Assembly (NCBI RefSeq): GCF_018811945.1 | Contig: NZ_JACRVU010000004.1 | Location: forward strand, 104,467 to 168,466 | DNA from: Gluconobacter sp. P1C6_b | GTDB lineage: Bacteria > Pseudomonadota > Alphaproteobacteria > Acetobacterales > Acetobacteraceae | Reading direction: 5' to 3' | DNA: 64,000 nt | Part shown: one piece after another, positions 9,458 through 17,959 of the stretch | How positions within the stretch are numbered: position 1 is the stretch's first letter | How the letters are laid out: each line of letters starts with the position of its first letter | Notes under the pieces: model-generated | The model's input: only the letters and a program-made list of their open reading frames with translations | The model's database searches: none | What the model was told of the DNA's origin: nothing | Program-made: the position numbers and the translations under genes

Positions 9458-9611
9458 GCGCGCGTCTGCCGGCTCCTGTGTCTGGTGCGGGCCTGGAACG
9501 TCTGCATCCGATGCAGAATGTCACGAATCTGCAAAGATAGCGTAACAGTGGAAGGCCATTTGGAGCCGTTTCTGGCGGATTTATGTTACGATGTCGAGCA
9601 TAAAGGGCCGT

Positions 9612-10199
9612 TCAGCCCGGAACCATGTTCCGGCTTCGCATCATGTTCCGTCGCGTTTCCTCATCGAGAATGGCACGGATCCGGCGCGTCAGTTCCGTGG
9701 CATCGGTATATTTGCGGCCATAGGTCAGATTGAACGTATGGTCGAAATCATCCGGATTGAGACCGGCATTGTGCTGGCTGATGGTCTCGATCTTGTCGAA
9801 GGCCTTGGCCAGCCGGGCTTCGGGAGAGGCTGCATTTTCATATTCGTCCCACAGCGCCAGAAACTCGGCCTGAAGCTCGTCAGGCAGCGGTGCCATGATT
9901 GTCAGCAGATCCTCGCGCTCCTGCGCGGCTTTGTTGGCTGAGGCGTGTACCGAAATCGCGGGCACATCACCGTGAATGGCTTCCCCGAGATCATGCAGGA
10001 TGCAGATTTTCAGCAGCTTCAGAAGGTCGATGCCCTCAAGCTGGTCGGCGAAGGTCATGACCAGCAGGCAGAGCGCCCATGTATGCTCCGCCGTGCTCTC
10101 GGTCTGGCCACCATGGGTGTAGGTCCGCCTCAGGATGTCCTTGAGGCGCGACGCTTCCCGGAGAAAGTCGAGACGCTTTTCAAGATCGCCTTTTGTCAT
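9612..10199 (-). CDS. HD-domain phosphohydrolase, YfbR/HDDC2-like
   Basis: A 195-residue soluble HD-superfamily protein. The metal-binding residues fall at His39 (STAEHTW), His69-Asp70 (CILHDLGEAIHGD) and a later Asp in AKAFDKIE. The spacing and length fit the YfbR/HDDC2 group, whose members are 5'-deoxynucleoside monophosphate phosphatases. The activity on deoxynucleotides is inferred from the family. It is transcribed in the same direction as the TonB receptor and sits upstream of it, with 154 bases between that hold the receptor's promoter region. Confidence 0.8.
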   Translation of the reverse strand: MTKGDLEKRLDFLREASRLKDILRRTYTHGGQTESTAEHTWALCLLVMTFADQLEGIDLLKLLKICILHDLGEAIHGDVPAISVHASANKAAQEREDLLTIMAPLPDELQAEFLALWDEYENAASPEARLAKAFDKIETISQHNAGLNPDDFDHTFNLTYGRKYTDATELTRRIRAILDEETRRNMMRSRNMVPG

Positions 10200-10247
10200 G
10201 CTGGGGTCCTGTCTGTGGCGATGCGCATCGCGGCGGTGGCGAAGGCC

Positions 10248-10373
10248 TTATCCGACCAGCGCATGCAGGACTTCATATCCCACAAAGACCGCAGCGACCA
10301 GAAGCCCGAGCAACACAAGAAAACCGGGCCCCTCCTGAATGGACTTGAAGATTTTCACCATCAACTGAGCCAT
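10248..10373 (-). CDS. Small single-pass membrane protein (41 aa)
   Basis: A 41-residue frame, MAQLMVKIFKSIQEGPGFLV at its start, with one strongly hydrophobic stretch of about 20 residues ending in VGYEVLHALVG. It is preceded by a purine-rich AGGAAAGAGG ribosome site about 7 bases upstream of the ATG, which is better than the sites of many neighbouring genes. It lies 48 bases upstream of the HD-domain gene on the same strand, so the two are probably co-transcribed. I know of no named family. The ribosome site, the clean amphipathic-then-hydrophobic layout and the operon-like position argue that it is real. Confidence 0.6.
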   Translation of the reverse strand: MAQLMVKIFKSIQEGPGFLVLLGLLVAAVFVGYEVLHALVG

Positions 10374-10581
10374 GAAACCTCTTTCCTGAAAAGAAGTGCA
10401 GTCCGGGAGCGCCAGTCAACAGGACTTCTGTTCGCGAACGGTTATAGCATTTCCAAGCATCCGTCTGCCGGAATATCCCCGCAAAATCCGGCGCTGTCAT
10501 TGTCCGTTACGTTCCTGTCCTTGAGAATACCACATTTCATCGGTCATCCTCGGCACCGAAGCATTGCTGATGGAGCATCTC

Positions 10582-10782
10582 ATGAAAAAGATTCTTGCTC
10601 TGGCTCTCGGAGCCGGTCTGACCCTGTCGCTGACCGCCTGTTACGGCCCTTATGATGACCGCCGCGGTGGGCATCACCATCATCGTGGCGACGACCGCGG
10701 TTATGGTCAGGGTGGCATGGGCGGCCAGGGTATGGGTGGTCAGGGAATGGGCGGCGGTCAGGGGCGGCAGGGCGGCTGGTAA
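10582..10782 (+). CDS. Small Gly/His-rich lipoprotein
   Basis: A 66-residue exported protein: a classic lipoprotein signal peptide MKKILALALGAGLTLSLTAC with an L-T-A-C lipobox, then a His/Arg-rich patch (RRGGHHHHRGDDRG) and repeated GGMGGQGMGGQ units. The His cluster could bind metal, but this is speculation. The start at 10582 is chosen because it begins the signal peptide and has GGAG upstream; the frame extends further to a TTG. A perfect 10-bp hairpin follows the stop. No family is recognised. Confidence 0.65.
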   Translation: MKKILALALGAGLTLSLTACYGPYDDRRGGHHHHRGDDRGYGQGGMGGQGMGGQGMGGGQGRQGGW

Positions 10783-10793
10783 CAGCGTCCTCC

Positions 10794-10820
10794 GGGACGT
10801 GCCGGGCAAAGGCACGTCCC
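10794..10820 (+). terminator. Hairpin downstream of the small lipoprotein gene
   Basis: A perfect 10-bp stem, GGGACGTGCC paired with GGCACGTCCC, around a 7-base loop, 12 bases after the lipoprotein stop. No T run follows, so termination would be weak, or the hairpin may act as a 3' stabiliser. Confidence 0.55.
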
Positions 10821-10921
10821 CGCACCTGAAGGCATGGAACTGCCGGATTTGACCTTCCGGCCGGCCTGTCGCTGAATGCGGCACGCAAGCGTCTCCCCCG
10901 ATCCGGAAAATCCGTGCCTCG

Positions 10922-12343
10922 ATGAACACCCAGCCTCACCATTCCAGCCCGGATTCCCCTCAGGACGGCGGCTGGTTTCCCATTTCCATCCGTCTTTCAG
11001 GCGCTCGGGTCCTGCTCGTGGGCGGCGGGGAAATTGCCGTCAACAAGGGGCGGCTGCTGCTCGATCACGGAGCGCGGATCGACGTTCTGGCTGAAAAGCT
11101 GCACCCGGTCGTGCAGGGCTGGGTTAAGAATGGCAGGGTCCGCCAAGTTGGCGAACGCGCGGATGATGCGGTGTTGCGCTGCCTGCTTCCGGGCTGCCGG
11201 CTGGTCTATGCCGCGACCGACAGCCGGGACATCAACCGTCAGGTTGCGGCCCTGGCTGACGAACTGAATATCCCCGTCTGCGCGGTGGACGACCTAGGCC
11301 CTTCCAGCTTCATCACGCCTGCTCAGGTGCGCCGGGGCATGGTGCGCGTGGCTGTCTCCACCGGAGGCGCGGCGCCCGTTCTGGCGCGCCGCCTGCGCGA
11401 ACAGATCGAGACGCTGCTGCCCGAAGGCACAGGCCGTCTGGCGGCCTATATGCAGTCGCGCCGGGCCCTCGTTTCGGGGCGCTATCCCAATGTTCAGGAC
11501 CGCAAACGCATCTGGGAGGATTTTCTGGATGGTCCTGCTGCGGAAGCCGCGCGTTCCGGGGATGAAAGCCGGGCGGACGCGCGACTGGAGGCGCTTCTGG
11601 ACGGGGATCGCAAGCCGGGAGAAGTCTGGCTGGTCGGGGCCGGTCCCGGCGATCCGGATCTGCTGACCCTCAAGGCGCTGCACCTGATGCAGAATGCGGA
11701 TTCCGTTCTTTATGACAATCTGGTCTCGCCAGCTCTGCTGGATATGGTGCGGCGGGATGCCGAACTCGTCTTCGTCGGCAAGCAGCGGGACCGTCATGCC
11801 CTGCCGCAGGACGAGATCAACCGCGAGATGGTCCGCCGTGCACAGGCCGGCGAGCGTGTCCTGCGTCTCAAGGGCGGGGACCCGTTCATTTTTGGGCGTG
11901 GCGGTGAGGAAATCGAAGCTCTGGTCGCCGCCGGGGTCGCGTTCCGGCTGGTTCCGGGCATTTCCGCGGCCAATGGATGCGCAGCCTATTCCGGCATTCC
12001 GCTGACGCATCGGGACTGCGCGCAGGCCTGCCTGTTCGTGACCGGACATGCAAAGGCGGATGGCATTCTGGATCTGCCCTGGGACGACATGGCCGATCGC
12101 CGCCAGACGGTCGTGATCTATATGGGCATTTCGACCCTGCCGCAGCTTGCCGCCGGACTTCTAGGAAAAGGACTGCCGGCTGACTGGCCGGTAGCGATCG
12201 TGGAGCGGGGCACGCAGCCGGGGCAGCGGGTCTTTACCGGAACGCTGTCCACCATCGCGCAGCAAGCAGCCGAAGCGCAGGTGAAATCGCCTGCGCTGGT
12301 GATCGTCGGACAGGTGGTTCGCCATCGGGTCGTCTCGCCCTGA
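10922..12343 (+). CDS. cysG: Siroheme synthase (fused dehydrogenase/ferrochelatase and uroporphyrinogen-III methyltransferase)
   Basis: A 473-residue bifunctional CysG. The N-terminal half has the NAD-binding block LLVGGGEIAVNKG (31-43) for precorrin-2 dehydrogenase/ferrochelatase, with PVCAVDDLGPSSFITPA near 118-134. The C-terminal half starts at VWLVGAGPGDPDLLTLKA (235-252) and carries RLKGGDPFIFGRGGEE, the SAM-dependent uroporphyrinogen-III C-methyltransferase signature. The product, siroheme, serves sulfite and nitrite reductases. No sulfite or nitrite reductase gene lies beside it here. Confidence 0.95.
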   Translation: MNTQPHHSSPDSPQDGGWFPISIRLSGARVLLVGGGEIAVNKGRLLLDHGARIDVLAEKLHPVVQGWVKNGRVRQVGERADDAVLRCLLPGCRLVYAATDSRDINRQVAALADELNIPVCAVDDLGPSSFITPAQVRRGMVRVAVSTGGAAPVLARRLREQIETLLPEGTGRLAAYMQSRRALVSGRYPNVQDRKRIWEDFLDGPAAEAARSGDESRADARLEALLDGDRKPGEVWLVGAGPGDPDLLTLKALHLMQNADSVLYDNLVSPALLDMVRRDAELVFVGKQRDRHALPQDEINREMVRRAQAGERVLRLKGGDPFIFGRGGEEIEALVAAGVAFRLVPGISAANGCAAYSGIPLTHRDCAQACLFVTGHAKADGILDLPWDDMADRRQTVVIYMGISTLPQLAAGLLGKGLPADWPVAIVERGTQPGQRVFTGTLSTIAQQAAEAQVKSPALVIVGQVVRHRVVSP

Positions 12344-12495
12344 CGTGAGTGGATCTGCAGGGCAGGCAGATGCAGTCTTTCAGCCATGCTTTGAGTGCAT
12401 ATCGCTCCGTATGATCCTGCGGGTTGCTCACGGGCTCACCTGCCTGTGAAACTCCTGTTCTTTCAGTCACATCGCGTTTCACAGTCCGGGGCCCC

Positions 12496-13452
12496 ATGAG
12501 CACAGTTGCGTCCATTATCGTCTCGATCGCAGAGGAAATGCGCACGGCCTCCGAGCGGGGCACGGTCGCCAACTACATTCCCCCGCTCGCACGGGTGGAT
12601 CTGAACCGGTTCGGCATGGCCGTTGTCGGCATGGACGGGGAGACGCATACGGTCGGGGATGCGGAAGTCCCCTTCTCGGTCCAGAGCGTGTCCAAGGTCT
12701 TCAGCCTGAGCATGGCGCTCAATGCGATGGGTGACGAGCTGTGGGGACGGGTGCGTCAGGAGCCGTCAGGCAGCGCGTTCAATTCCATCGTCCAGCTTGA
12801 AAACGAGCACGGCATCCCCCGCAATCCGTTCATTAATGCGGGCGCCATCGTCATCGCTGATATTCTGGTCTCGCGTTATGGCCGCGAGAATGCCCAGACG
12901 CGCCTTCTGGATTTCCTGCGTCCGCTGGTTAGTGATCCGTCCTCGATTGACATTGATACCGATGTCGCCCGGCAGGAGCGTGAGACCGGTTTTCGCAACA
13001 TGGCGCTGGCGAACTACATGCGGACCTTCGGGAATATCCGCAACGTGGTCGAGGACACGCTGGATTTCTATTTCCATCAGTGCGCACTCACCATGAGCTG
13101 TCACCAGCTGGCGCAGGTCGGGACCTGTCTGATGACGGGCGGCCGGAACCCACTTACGGGCGAGCGCGTCATGTCCGAGCGCAATGCGCAGACAATCCTC
13201 GCGCTGATGATGATGTGCGGCCATTATGACGGCTCCGGCGCTTTCGCCATCCGTGTCGGTCTGCCGGGAAAATCCGGTGTCGGGGGCGGGATCCTCGCCA
13301 TTGCGCCGGGCGTGGCGTCCATTGCCGTCTGGTCGCCGGGACTGAATGCTCAAGGCAATTCCCTGCTGGGCACACGTGCGCTGGAACGGCTGGTGCAGCA
13401 TACGGGATGGTCAGTTTTCCGCGCCAGCCCCTGGGTTGCCAACCCGGCCTAA
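12496..13452 (+). CDS. glsA: Glutaminase
   Basis: A 318-residue serine-dependent glutaminase that hydrolyses glutamine to glutamate and ammonia. The nucleophile motif is Ser64-x-x-Lys67 in [14 protein letters not shown], with NPFINAGAI, the [13 protein letters not shown] block and a C-terminal GKSGVGGGI block, all typical of the family. The ATG at 12496 starts an ordinary family-length protein; a TTG-initiated extension of 24 residues has no domain support. It follows cysG by 152 bases, and it converges on mntH with a 6-base gap. Confidence 0.94.
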   Translation: MSTVASIIVSIAEEMRTASERGTVANYIPPLARVDLNRFGMAVVGMDGETHTVGDAEVPFSVQSVSKVFSLSMALNAMGDELWGRVRQEPSGSAFNSIVQLENEHGIPRNPFINAGAIVIADILVSRYGRENAQTRLLDFLRPLVSDPSSIDIDTDVARQERETGFRNMALANYMRTFGNIRNVVEDTLDFYFHQCALTMSCHQLAQVGTCLMTGGRNPLTGERVMSERNAQTILALMMMCGHYDGSGAFAIRVGLPGKSGVGGGILAIAPGVASIAVWSPGLNAQGNSLLGTRALERLVQHTGWSVFRASPWVANPA

Positions 13453-13458
13453 TGAGTC

Positions 13459-14793
13459 TCAGCCCGCCAGCGTGTCGTAAAGCAGCTTGAAGTTCAGCAG
13501 CAGGATCAGTCCCGCAACGCCCCAGGACAGGACGCGGACGGGTGCCGAGATCACGAATTCGCCCATTTTCCGATGGTCCGAGACGAACATGACCAGCGGT
13601 ATGACGGCAAACGGCAGTTGCAGCGACAGGATGACCTGACTGGCCATCAGCAGATCGCCTACGCCCCGGTTGCCATAGATCAGCGTGACGATTGCCACGG
13701 GAACGATGGCCAGTCCGCGTGTCAGAAGTCGTCTGGCCCAGTGAGGGATGCGGAGGTGCAGAAAGCCTTCCATGATGATCTGTCCGGCCAGCGTGCCGGT
13801 GATCGTCGAATTCGTCCCTGCTGCCAGAAGGGCAAGCGCGAACAGCGTGGACGCCATGCCAAGCCCGAGGATCGGGGAAAGCAGCCTGTAGGCATCCTGG
13901 ATTTCCGCTACGTCCTGATGGCCGGAAGTGTGGAACGCGGCGGCCGCTACGATCAGGATCGCCGCATTGATGAACAGCGCCAGTGTCAGGGCAATCGTGC
14001 TGTCCCAGGTTGTCCAGCGGATCGCATCCCGCCGCCCGGCTGGTGTGCGGTCATAGGCGCGGGTCTGCACGATCGAGGAATGCAGATACAGGTTATGCGG
14101 CATGACCGTGGCACCAATGATGCCGATGGCGACATAGAGCATCCCCGGCGTCGTCACGATCTTCGGATCGGGGAGGAGCCCGGCCAGAATGCTGTGTACG
14201 GGCGGAGCTGCAGCGACAAGCTGGATCCCGAAGCACAGCGCGATCACTCCCAGAAGCGCGATCACGAATGCTTCCAGATAGCGGAAGCCCTGATTCATCA
14301 ACAGCAGCACGATCAGCGCATCCAGAATGGAGAGGAGTGCGCCGCCCAGAAGCGGCAGTCCGAACAGAAGCTGAAGCGCCACTGCCGTACCAATCACTTC
14401 TGCCAGATCGCAGGCAATGATGGCCAGTTCACACGCCAGCCACAGCACGATGTTCACGCTCGGCGAGAAATGATCCCGGCACGCCTGCGCCAGATCGCGT
14501 CCCGTCGCGATCCCGAGGCGGGCGGAAAGGGCCTGAAGCAGAATCGCCATCAGGTTTGACAGCATGATGACGCAGAGCAGCGTATAGCCGTAGCGCGACC
14601 CGCCCTGCAGGTCGGTGGCCCAGTTGCCGGGGTCCATATAACCGACCGAAACCATGAACCCCGGCCCCACAAAAGCCAGGAAGCGCCGGAACCAGGACGC
14701 ATCCGCTCCCGGAACCCGGATGCTGGAAAAGGCATCGGGCAGGCTCGGGCGCATCTCCGGGGACGGTGTGTGGGGCGAGGGGGTGTCTGACAT
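13459..14793 (-). CDS. mntH: Nramp-family Mn(II)/H+ symporter
   Basis: An inner-membrane divalent metal transporter with the two Nramp metal-site motifs, DPGN in the first transmembrane segment ([15 protein letters not shown]) and MPHN in the sixth ([13 protein letters not shown]). The length (444-451 residues) is normal for the family. Two in-frame ATGs are possible, at 14814 and 14793; neither has a clear ribosome site, and the second leaves a palindrome at 14821-14830 in the leader. It is transcribed divergently from a DtxR/MntR-family regulator, which strongly suggests manganese control. Confidence 0.92.
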   Translation of the reverse strand: MSDTPSPHTPSPEMRPSLPDAFSSIRVPGADASWFRRFLAFVGPGFMVSVGYMDPGNWATDLQGGSRYGYTLLCVIMLSNLMAILLQALSARLGIATGRDLAQACRDHFSPSVNIVLWLACELAIIACDLAEVIGTAVALQLLFGLPLLGGALLSILDALIVLLLMNQGFRYLEAFVIALLGVIALCFGIQLVAAAPPVHSILAGLLPDPKIVTTPGMLYVAIGIIGATVMPHNLYLHSSIVQTRAYDRTPAGRRDAIRWTTWDSTIALTLALFINAAILIVAAAAFHTSGHQDVAEIQDAYRLLSPILGLGMASTLFALALLAAGTNSTITGTLAGQIIMEGFLHLRIPHWARRLLTRGLAIVPVAIVTLIYGNRGVGDLLMASQVILSLQLPFAVIPLVMFVSDHRKMGEFVISAPVRVLSWGVAGLILLLNFKLLYDTLAG

Positions 14794-14820
14794 CAGGAGT
14801 GTATTCAATCCCATCGGGAA

Positions 14821-14830
14821 TGAATATTCA
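14821..14830. promoter_or_regulatory. Candidate MntR operator upstream of mntH
   Basis: A perfect 10-bp palindrome, TGAATATTCA, lies just upstream of mntH in the region shared with the divergent mntR gene. Its position and AT-rich symmetry suit a metal-regulator site; the binding protein is inferred. Confidence 0.4.
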
Positions 14831-14914
14831 ACATGCTATATTGATGAGCCTCATGAAAAACCGGGATATCGGGAAAACGTGATGGATCCTACTGGCACAC
14901 ATGTCGGGAATGTT

Positions 14915-14932
14915 TTATTCCGCCGTGAATAA
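14915..14932. promoter_or_regulatory. Candidate operator upstream of mntR
   Basis: An inverted repeat TTATTC-N6-GAATAA lies 30 bases upstream of the mntR start, in an AT-rich stretch that also contains the likely promoter. It could be an autoregulatory site. The core GAAT/ATTC also occurs in the palindrome before mntH. Confidence 0.35.
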
Positions 14933-14962
14933 TGTTTTCTGCATGGAGGCACAGGGCGGGGC

Positions 14963-15454
14963 ATGGAACGGAAAAGACGTCTCAGGGATATCGCGCCCAA
15001 GGAGACGCTGCCTGACGTCGAAACCCATTCCGAAGGGTTCCGCGCCAATCGCGAGGCGCGGCGTAATGTGCTGGTCGAGGATTATGTGGAACTGATCTCG
15101 GATCTGCTGTCCGAAGGGCAGGAGGCCCGGCAGGTCGATATCGCCGGGCGTCTGGGCGTGTCGCAGCCGACGGTGGCGAAGATGCTCGCCCGCCTTGCAA
15201 CGGAAGGCTACGTAACACAGAAGCCCTATCGGGGTGTTTTCCTCACGCCTGCTGGACAGGACATGGCGGACAGGGCGCGGCATCGGCACCGGATCGTGGA
15301 AGCGTTCCTGCTGGCCCTGGGCGTGAGCGAGGAAAATGCCCGCGTCGATGCCGAAGGCGTGGAGCATTACGTCGGGAGCGAAACCCTGACCCTGTTCGAA
15401 AAGGCGCTTCGCGGAAATCTGAAACAGTTCATGCAGGCGCTGCCCGACGCCTGA
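14963..15454 (+). CDS. mntR: DtxR/MntR-family manganese-responsive regulator
   Basis: A 163-residue metalloregulator. The winged helix is at about residues 35-95 ([21 protein letters not shown], only part typical recognition helix SQPTVAKML), followed by the dimerisation helix region with the metal-ligand-rich [11 protein letters not shown] and [11 protein letters not shown] blocks characteristic of DtxR/MntR. It lacks the C-terminal SH3 domain, like other MntR proteins. It is transcribed divergently from mntH, its probable target. It converges on a DeoR gene, with 9 bases between. Confidence 0.9.
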   Translation: MERKRRLRDIAPKETLPDVETHSEGFRANREARRNVLVEDYVELISDLLSEGQEARQVDIAGRLGVSQPTVAKMLARLATEGYVTQKPYRGVFLTPAGQDMADRARHRHRIVEAFLLALGVSEENARVDAEGVEHYVGSETLTLFEKALRGNLKQFMQALPDA

Positions 15455-15463
15455 GAACGGGAG

Positions 15464-16282
15464 TCAGGTGCAGATTTCGAGCTTCACGTCGTCCTGCGCC
15501 AGAGCCTTGGCGATGGACGGCTTGAGATGTGAGTCCGTCAGAACCCGGTCGAATTCCGACAGGGATGCCAGACGGTGCAGGCCGCCCTTGCGGAATTTCG
15601 TGCTGTCCACCAGCAGGACGCACTGATCCGCAATGTCCATCATGGCCCGCTTGACCTTCACCACGTCCTGATCGTTCTGGAACGCGGTTCCGTTGTGGAT
15701 GATGGATGTCGAGAGGAACATCATGTTTGCCCGCAGCGACTGTGCCGCCTGTTCGCAGACCAGGCCGAAAAATGCGTTGCGCGGTGGATTGTAGTCGCCG
15801 CCAAGGCAGATCAGCTTCAGATTGGGATAGGGCGAGAGTGCCTGGATCACGCCGACGGCGTTCGTAATGATCGTCAGTGGCGCCAGGGCCGGGAGCAGGG
15901 GCAGCATCGCCGCGACGGTCGTGGAATCGTCCAGGACCAGAACCTGCTCGGGCTGGATCAGCGAGATAGCCCGCTGGATGATGGCGTCCTTGAGATCCGT
16001 AGCCCGGGAGCGGCGGAAATTGACGGTTTTCTGCGTTGTAACCTTGTTGCGCAGAACGATGCTGCCATGCAGCTTGTCAATCAGACCCTGCTGGACCAGC
16101 GCATGCGCATCGCGATGGATCGTCATGCGGCTGACATCGAAACGCTCGGCCAGACCTTCGATCGTGGCGCTGCCGGTTTCGAGAAGAACGTCGAGGATCT
16201 GTTTCTGGCGGGCCGAATTATCCCGTCGTTTTGAACTCTGCGGCAAGGCGGTGGGGATCACGGAGCCCGAACCATCAGTCAT
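15464..16282 (-). CDS. DeoR-family transcriptional regulator
   Basis: A 272-residue sugar-responsive regulator. The N-terminal winged helix is at about 25-75 (VSRMTIHRDAHAL as recognition helix), followed by a DeoR-C sensor domain with a VLDDSTTVAAM block, the phosphosugar-binding loop, and LLVDSTKFRKGG near the C-terminus. The effector is probably a phosphorylated sugar or polyol, by family analogy. It lies 118 bases downstream of mqo on the same strand and may belong to the D-lactate dehydrogenase/mqo unit, or have its own promoter in that gap. Confidence 0.85.
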   Translation of the reverse strand: MTDGSGSVIPTALPQSSKRRDNSARQKQILDVLLETGSATIEGLAERFDVSRMTIHRDAHALVQQGLIDKLHGSIVLRNKVTTQKTVNFRRSRATDLKDAIIQRAISLIQPEQVLVLDDSTTVAAMLPLLPALAPLTIITNAVGVIQALSPYPNLKLICLGGDYNPPRNAFFGLVCEQAAQSLRANMMFLSTSIIHNGTAFQNDQDVVKVKRAMMDIADQCVLLVDSTKFRKGGLHRLASLSEFDRVLTDSHLKPSIAKALAQDDVKLEICT

Positions 16283-16400
16283 GTCTCAAATCGATTCCTG
16301 AGCGTGAAAGCAAACAGATGAATGTAAAATCACATCCACCATATCAGGCCGGAACAGGTCTGTAACGCCTCATGGACACAATCCGGCCTTAAAAAGGTGA

Positions 16401-17903
16401 TCATCCGGCCTCTTCCGCAATTCCCAGGACCTTTGCCGTGTCGCGGCGCAGCGTTGCGCAGGCTGCTGCATCCTGCGTCAGATCCACGCCATAGGCGGGA
16501 AAAACCTGACGCAGACGGGGCAGCCAGTCACCCTCGACAAGCCGTTCGGGGAAGCAGCCCTGTACGACCTGCAGCGCCACGGATGCTGCAATAGAGGCGC
16601 CGGGAGAGGCGCCCAGCACCGCGACGAGAGAGCGGTCGGCGTTTTTGACAAGTTCAGTGCCGAAGCGGAGTTTTCCGTGCAGGCCTCTGTCCGGCCGGAT
16701 AATCTGCACCCGCTGCCCGGCCACGACCTTGCTCCAGTCTTCGGGCCGCGCGGTCGGATAAAAGTCCAAAAGCGCCCGGAAACGTGCCTCGTTCGTCTGG
16801 AGGACTTGCTTTGCGAGATAGTCCAGCAGGCCAAGATTGTCTTTTCCGGCCGTCAGGGCCGGGATGATGTTTTTTGGCGTGAGGGAGCGGAAATAATCCG
16901 TCCACGACCCGCTCTTGAGAAACTTCGTGGAGAAACCGGCATACGGCCCGAAGAGCAGGCAGGATTTCCCGTCGATCACGCGCGTATCGAGATGCGGGAC
17001 CGACATGGGCGGGGAACCGACAGGGGCCTTGCCGTAAACCTTGGCGTGGTGCTGGCGCGTGATGGCCGGGTCGGTGCAGCGCAGCCAAAGCCCGCTGACC
17101 GGGAAGCCCGCGTAATGCGTCGCCTCGGGGATGCCGGATTTCTGAAGCAGCGGCAGGGCATTGCCGCCGGCGCCGATGAAGACGAAGCGCGTCAGGACCG
17201 TTGTGGCATAACCGCTTTCGGTATCCGTTGCCGTAACGCGCCAGCGGCCGTCTTCGGTTCGGGTCAGATCCGTGACGCGATGGTTGTAGTGGATGGAGAC
17301 GTTACGGTCTGTCCTGAGCGATGCGGTCAGGGCATGCGTCAGGGCGCCGAAATTGACGTCCGTTCCTTCCTTGATGCGCGTGGCCGCGACGGGCTGTGTC
17401 GTATCGCGACCCGCCATGGCGAGCAGGGCCCATTGCGCGATGATGGCAGGATCATCGGTGTATTCCATGTCGGCAAAGCAGTGATGAGCGACCATGGCCT
17501 CATAGCGGGCCCTGAGGAACGCCACATTCTCCGCACCCCAGACCAGACTGATATGCGGGCAGGGCTGCACGAACGAGGCCGGATCGGCAATGCGGCCTTC
17601 ACGGACCCAATGGGCCCAGAGCTGCCGGGAGAGGTCGAACTCCGTATTGACGGCCAACGCTTTGGAAATATCGACGCTGCCATCCGCGCGCTGGGGTGTG
17701 TAGTTCAGTTCGCAGTTGCCCGCATGTCCGGTCCCGGCATTGTTCCAGGCATAGGAGCTTTCCTGCCCGCAGTCGGAAAGGGTCTCGAACATCACCATCG
17801 AGAGCGACGGATCCAGCTCGCGCAGCAGGGCGGCAAGCGTGGAACTCATGATCCCGGCACCGATCAGGACGATATCGGGGCAGAGGCTGGAGAGTGACGG
17901 CAT
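16401..17903 (-). CDS. mqo: Malate:quinone oxidoreductase
   Basis: A 500-residue FAD-dependent, membrane-associated enzyme that oxidises malate to oxaloacetate and passes electrons to ubiquinone. The N-terminal dinucleotide fold reads DIVLIGAGIMSSTLAALL, followed by the Mqo-specific NNAGTGHAGNCELNYTP block and a C-terminal LGASPGASIAASVAL block. The length matches the family. It lies 56 bases downstream of a D-lactate dehydrogenase gene on the same strand, so the two quinone-linked dehydrogenases are probably co-transcribed. Confidence 0.95.
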   Translation of the reverse strand: MPSLSSLCPDIVLIGAGIMSSTLAALLRELDPSLSMVMFETLSDCGQESSYAWNNAGTGHAGNCELNYTPQRADGSVDISKALAVNTEFDLSRQLWAHWVREGRIADPASFVQPCPHISLVWGAENVAFLRARYEAMVAHHCFADMEYTDDPAIIAQWALLAMAGRDTTQPVAATRIKEGTDVNFGALTHALTASLRTDRNVSIHYNHRVTDLTRTEDGRWRVTATDTESGYATTVLTRFVFIGAGGNALPLLQKSGIPEATHYAGFPVSGLWLRCTDPAITRQHHAKVYGKAPVGSPPMSVPHLDTRVIDGKSCLLFGPYAGFSTKFLKSGSWTDYFRSLTPKNIIPALTAGKDNLGLLDYLAKQVLQTNEARFRALLDFYPTARPEDWSKVVAGQRVQIIRPDRGLHGKLRFGTELVKNADRSLVAVLGASPGASIAASVALQVVQGCFPERLVEGDWLPRLRQVFPAYGVDLTQDAAACATLRRDTAKVLGIAEEAG

Positions 17904-17959
17904 GATGCTGAAATCCGGCAGGGACTGGAAAGAAAGGCGGCTGAAAGATCCCCGAAAGC

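Noticed and set aside
16347..16389. AGGCCGGA/TCCGGCCT inverted repeat after mqo
   Set aside because: The loop is nearly 30 bases, and no proper T run follows, so it was not called a terminator.
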